From the NCBI GenBank assembly GCA_938083405.1, contig CALKCV010000115.1, positions 1 to 5,453 of the forward strand: a stretch of DNA of 5,453 nucleotides, given 5' to 3'. The translations under genes were made by a program, and so were the position numbers. The notes below the pieces were generated by a model that saw only the letters and a list, made by a program, of their open reading frames with translations, was not told the origin of the DNA and ran no database searches. This DNA comes from an uncultured Microcoleaceae cyanobacterium. GTDB lineage: Bacteria; Cyanobacteriota; Cyanobacteriia; Cyanobacteriales; Microcoleaceae. Each line of letters opens with the position of its first letter. The first letter of the stretch is position 1. Of the stretch, positions 4,361-5,453 are shown one piece after another.

Positions 4361-4643
4361 GGTTATAAGAAGGTATTAACGATCGCTTGGGTGCGATAAA
4401 AGCATCTACCAAAGGCTACAAATATTCTAGAAAGATTGCTGAGGGAAGTTGCCTGCACGAAACTGGTATTGGCGGGGGAGTTAGCTAGGGCTATATTCTT
4501 AAACGCAATGGCGATAAACCTGTTCCCGGTGGGAGCCAATAAATTAGTTTAGCTGACTTTCGTTAAGGGCAAATGGAGCGGCCATCTCTCCTTCGCAGCC
4601 CTCAACAGATTTCAATAATCTTTACACAAATTAATAATTTTAA
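4361..4643. other. Unassigned intergenic segment upstream of the DUF1400 gene
   Basis: I find no convincing gene here on either strand. TGGC (4509-4512) and GCCA (4535-4538) enclose a second stem, TCCC (4524-4527) with GGGA (4531-4534), so the segment can fold into a bulged hairpin with an 11-base bulge. Short frames exist but lack support: a 13-codon minus frame (4585-4544) has AAGGAG only 2 bases before its ATG. The base composition is less AT-rich than the rest of the gap, so a decayed gene or structured leader is possible. It matches no riboswitch or RNA family that I recognise. Confidence 0.4.
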
Positions 4644-4677
4644 AGGGCCCTTTCTCCACTTGTGGAGAAAGGGCCCT
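4644..4677. terminator. Perfect 16-base-arm hairpin, probable strong terminator
   Basis: AGGGCCCTTTCTCCAC (4644-4659) and its exact reverse complement (4662-4677) are separated by only TT, so the two form a 34-base perfect palindrome. Each arm also contains the palindrome GGGCCC. On the plus strand GGG and then TTTTT (4681-4685) follow; on the minus strand TTTAAAATTATTAATTT follows. It fits a bidirectional intrinsic terminator, either ending minus-strand transcripts 200 bases past the DUF3493 stop or insulating the plus-strand promoter at 4780. A dispersed repeat (MITE-like) or cruciform is an alternative. Confidence 0.65.
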
Positions 4678-4703
4678 GGGTTTTTAAACAGTTATTTATC
4701 AAA

Positions 4704-4758
4704 AAGGTCTTTATTAAGCTGACCCCTATTTATTGTTAAGGTCTATATAAAGCTGACC
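4704..4758. repeat. Two 21-base direct repeats, each with GGTC-N11-GACC dyad
   Basis: Copies at 4704-4724 and 4738-4758 both begin AAGGTCT and end AAGCTGACC, with 19 of 21 bases identical. They start 34 bases apart. Each contains GGTC, 11 bases, GACC, so each unit is itself an imperfect dyad as expected for a dimeric DNA-binding protein. They lie just upstream of the plus-strand promoter at 4780-4808. Read on the minus strand the first copy is followed by TTTTT, so a weak terminator role is an alternative. Confidence 0.6.
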
Positions 4759-4779
4759 TCAATCGATCCCTGCTACTAT

Positions 4780-4808
4780 TTGACACCATCTTTAATTTTA
4801 TTTAAAAT
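4780..4808 (+). promoter_or_regulatory. Near-consensus sigma-70 promoter pointing antisense into the DUF3493 gene
   Basis: A perfect TTGACA (4780-4785), a 17-base spacer and TAAAAT (4803-4808, 5 of 6) on the plus strand make this the best promoter match I find in the window. Transcription would begin about 4815, 68 bases from the 3' end of the minus-strand DUF3493 gene. No established plus-strand gene lies downstream. The region is AT-rich, which raises the chance of a random match, but a perfect -35 at ideal spacing is uncommon. TTAA also recurs every 10 bases at 4792, 4802 and 4812. Confidence 0.5.
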
Positions 4809-4882
4809 TTCTTAAGGTTTTCTTTAGATTTATGCAATTTAGGGGCTAAATGTGTAGGATTGCGGATTTATGTAAAGTTTTG

Positions 4883-5203
4883 TTACTTGGACTTGGAGGA
4901 GCGATGTTGCATCCGCAACGCTTCGCGAACCCTGGCTTTCTGTTCGAGGCGAAAGAGCCAGACCATTAAGGCTACGACTCCAATTTGTAAGCCAAAGTTA
5001 GGGAGGGCCGATTCCATATTGCGACCGACGGCTATTTCGGCTAGGAAAATAAATGCCCCAATGAAACCGGAGGCCCCGAGGGCTAGATAAATAAGTTGTC
5101 GCAGTCCGCGATAGGGGGCCTTGGCTTCGGCTTGGAGGCGGGCATATTTTTCGGGGCTAATTTTGGGGTTGCGGGGACGGTTGTTTGGGTTTGGATTGGA
5201 CAT
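4883..5203 (-). CDS. DUF3493 (LPA1-like) small membrane protein
   Basis: A 106-residue protein. A polar, proline- and asparagine-rich start (MSNPNPNNRPRNPKISPEKY) leads to YARLQAEAKAPYRGLRQLIYLALGASG (20-46), the family signature. Two membrane helices follow at about 35-60 and 67-84, joined by AVGRNMESALPN. The end, FRLEQKARVREALRMQHRSSKSK (84-106), is basic and soluble. DUF3493 proteins occur in cyanobacteria and chloroplasts; I recall the plant homologue LPA1 as a thylakoid factor for photosystem II D1 assembly, which would suggest a similar role but is not shown here. The start is ATG at 5203 with AGGAA (5216-5212), 8 bases upstream. The frame is open for 65 codons further upstream, but that stretch contains a HIP1 site and no ribosome site, and looks like leader. 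The predicted promoter at 5381-5409 implies a leader of about 170 bases. Confidence 0.88.
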   Translation of the reverse strand: MSNPNPNNRPRNPKISPEKYARLQAEAKAPYRGLRQLIYLALGASGFIGAFIFLAEIAVGRNMESALPNFGLQIGVVALMVWLFRLEQKARVREALRMQHRSSKSK

Positions 5204-5380
5204 GGTGGGAATTCCTGGGGTTGATTTGGGTTGCTTTGGGAGCGATCGCCCATCTGGAAAGGGACAAACATTTCTAGGGGCAAAGCATAAAGGCATAGAT
5301 TTTTCGCTAAAAACATACAACTTTGTATCCATAAGCTTTGCCCCGTCTTTATTTTTGCAAGATGTCTCTTTGTTATTGAT

Positions 5381-5409
5381 TAAATAACATATAAGCAAAC
5401 TAAAGTCAA
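5381..5409 (-). promoter_or_regulatory. Possible promoter and start of a long leader for the DUF3493 gene
   Basis: On the minus strand TTGACT (5409-5404, 5 of 6 to TTGACA) is followed after 17 bases by TATTTA (5386-5381), a weak -10 box with 3 of 6 matches. Transcription near 5374 would give a leader of about 170 bases (5374-5204), which has no other gene I can support. The last 44 bases of the window (5410-5453) show nothing identifiable. Confidence 0.35.
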
Positions 5410-5453
5410 GAGAAGATGTATTTCTTTACAAAAGCTTTAAAATAGGTGTGAAA

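Noticed and set aside
4544..4585. 13-codon minus-strand frame (MAAPFALNESQLN) before the DUF1400 gene
   Set aside because: AAGGAG is only 2 bases from the ATG and the peptide is too short to judge; it could be a gene remnant but nothing downstream confirms it.
4573..4722. 49-codon plus-strand frame in the large gap
   Set aside because: Reads straight through the perfect hairpin and first direct repeat, with only a weak AAGGGC upstream; it looks accidental.
4791..4830. TTAA recurring every 10 bases, considered as a Pho box
   Set aside because: Only the first unit fits the PyTTAAPyPyT pattern; the rest are AT-rich near-matches and no phosphate-related gene follows.
5204..5398. 65-codon N-terminal extension of the DUF3493 gene
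   Set aside because: No ribosome site at its starts, contains a HIP1 octamer, and AGGAA 8 bases before 5203 supports the shorter form.
1..5453. tRNA, rRNA, CRISPR, insertion sequence, phage or integron features
   Set aside because: No T-loop-like GTTCGA context with a cloverleaf, no regularly spaced repeats of CRISPR type and no transposase or integrase motifs were seen on either strand.

Overview
The window is chromosomal DNA from a cyanobacterium, probably a filamentous one. The octamer GCGATCGC (HIP1) occurs eight times in about 5.4 kb, two copies overlapping, where chance predicts about 0.1. Several genes belong to families typical of cyanobacteria and plastids (Tic20/Ycf60, DUF1400, DUF3493/LPA1-like), and heptamer-type tandem repeats lie between genes. 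There is no rRNA, tRNA, CRISPR array, transposase or phage gene. Species cannot be fixed from the sequence.

Layout, left to right. A DedA-family membrane protein (81-698, minus) is followed by a divergent intergenic region holding a perfect TTGACA box and a nested inverted repeat. Then come the only plus-strand genes: a probable 31-residue membrane peptide (956-1051), not previously obvious, whose stop overlaps the start of a single-domain STAS protein (1048-1389). From about 1590 onward every gene is on the minus strand. Reading left to right they are a coiled-coil protein (1592-2152), ribosomal protein S6 rpsF (2353-2685), a Tic20-family membrane protein (2848-3321), a 65-residue four-cysteine protein (3417-3614), a secreted stand-alone DUF1400 protein (3785-4360) and a DUF3493 membrane protein (4883-5203). 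Gaps of 95-520 bases, several with hairpins or promoter-like boxes, suggest mostly single-gene transcription units rather than one operon. An unambiguous terminator hairpin separates Tic20 from rpsF.

How the genes relate. They are mostly housekeeping or envelope/photosynthetic-membrane functions (translation, membrane protein import or lipid scrambling, photosystem assembly by family analogy) placed side by side without an obvious shared pathway. The STAS protein is an orphan regulator here: no partner kinase, phosphatase or sigma factor is in view.

The most unusual part is the 520-base gap at 4361-4882. It holds a 34-base perfect palindrome, two 21-base near-identical direct repeats, and a near-consensus plus-strand promoter (TTGACA, 17 bases, TAAAAT) that points into the 3' end of the DUF3493 gene. 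The two repeats and the -35 box sit about 34 bases apart from centre to centre. This looks like an insulated, possibly regulated antisense or small-RNA unit. The second candidate novelty is the small membrane peptide coupled to the STAS gene.
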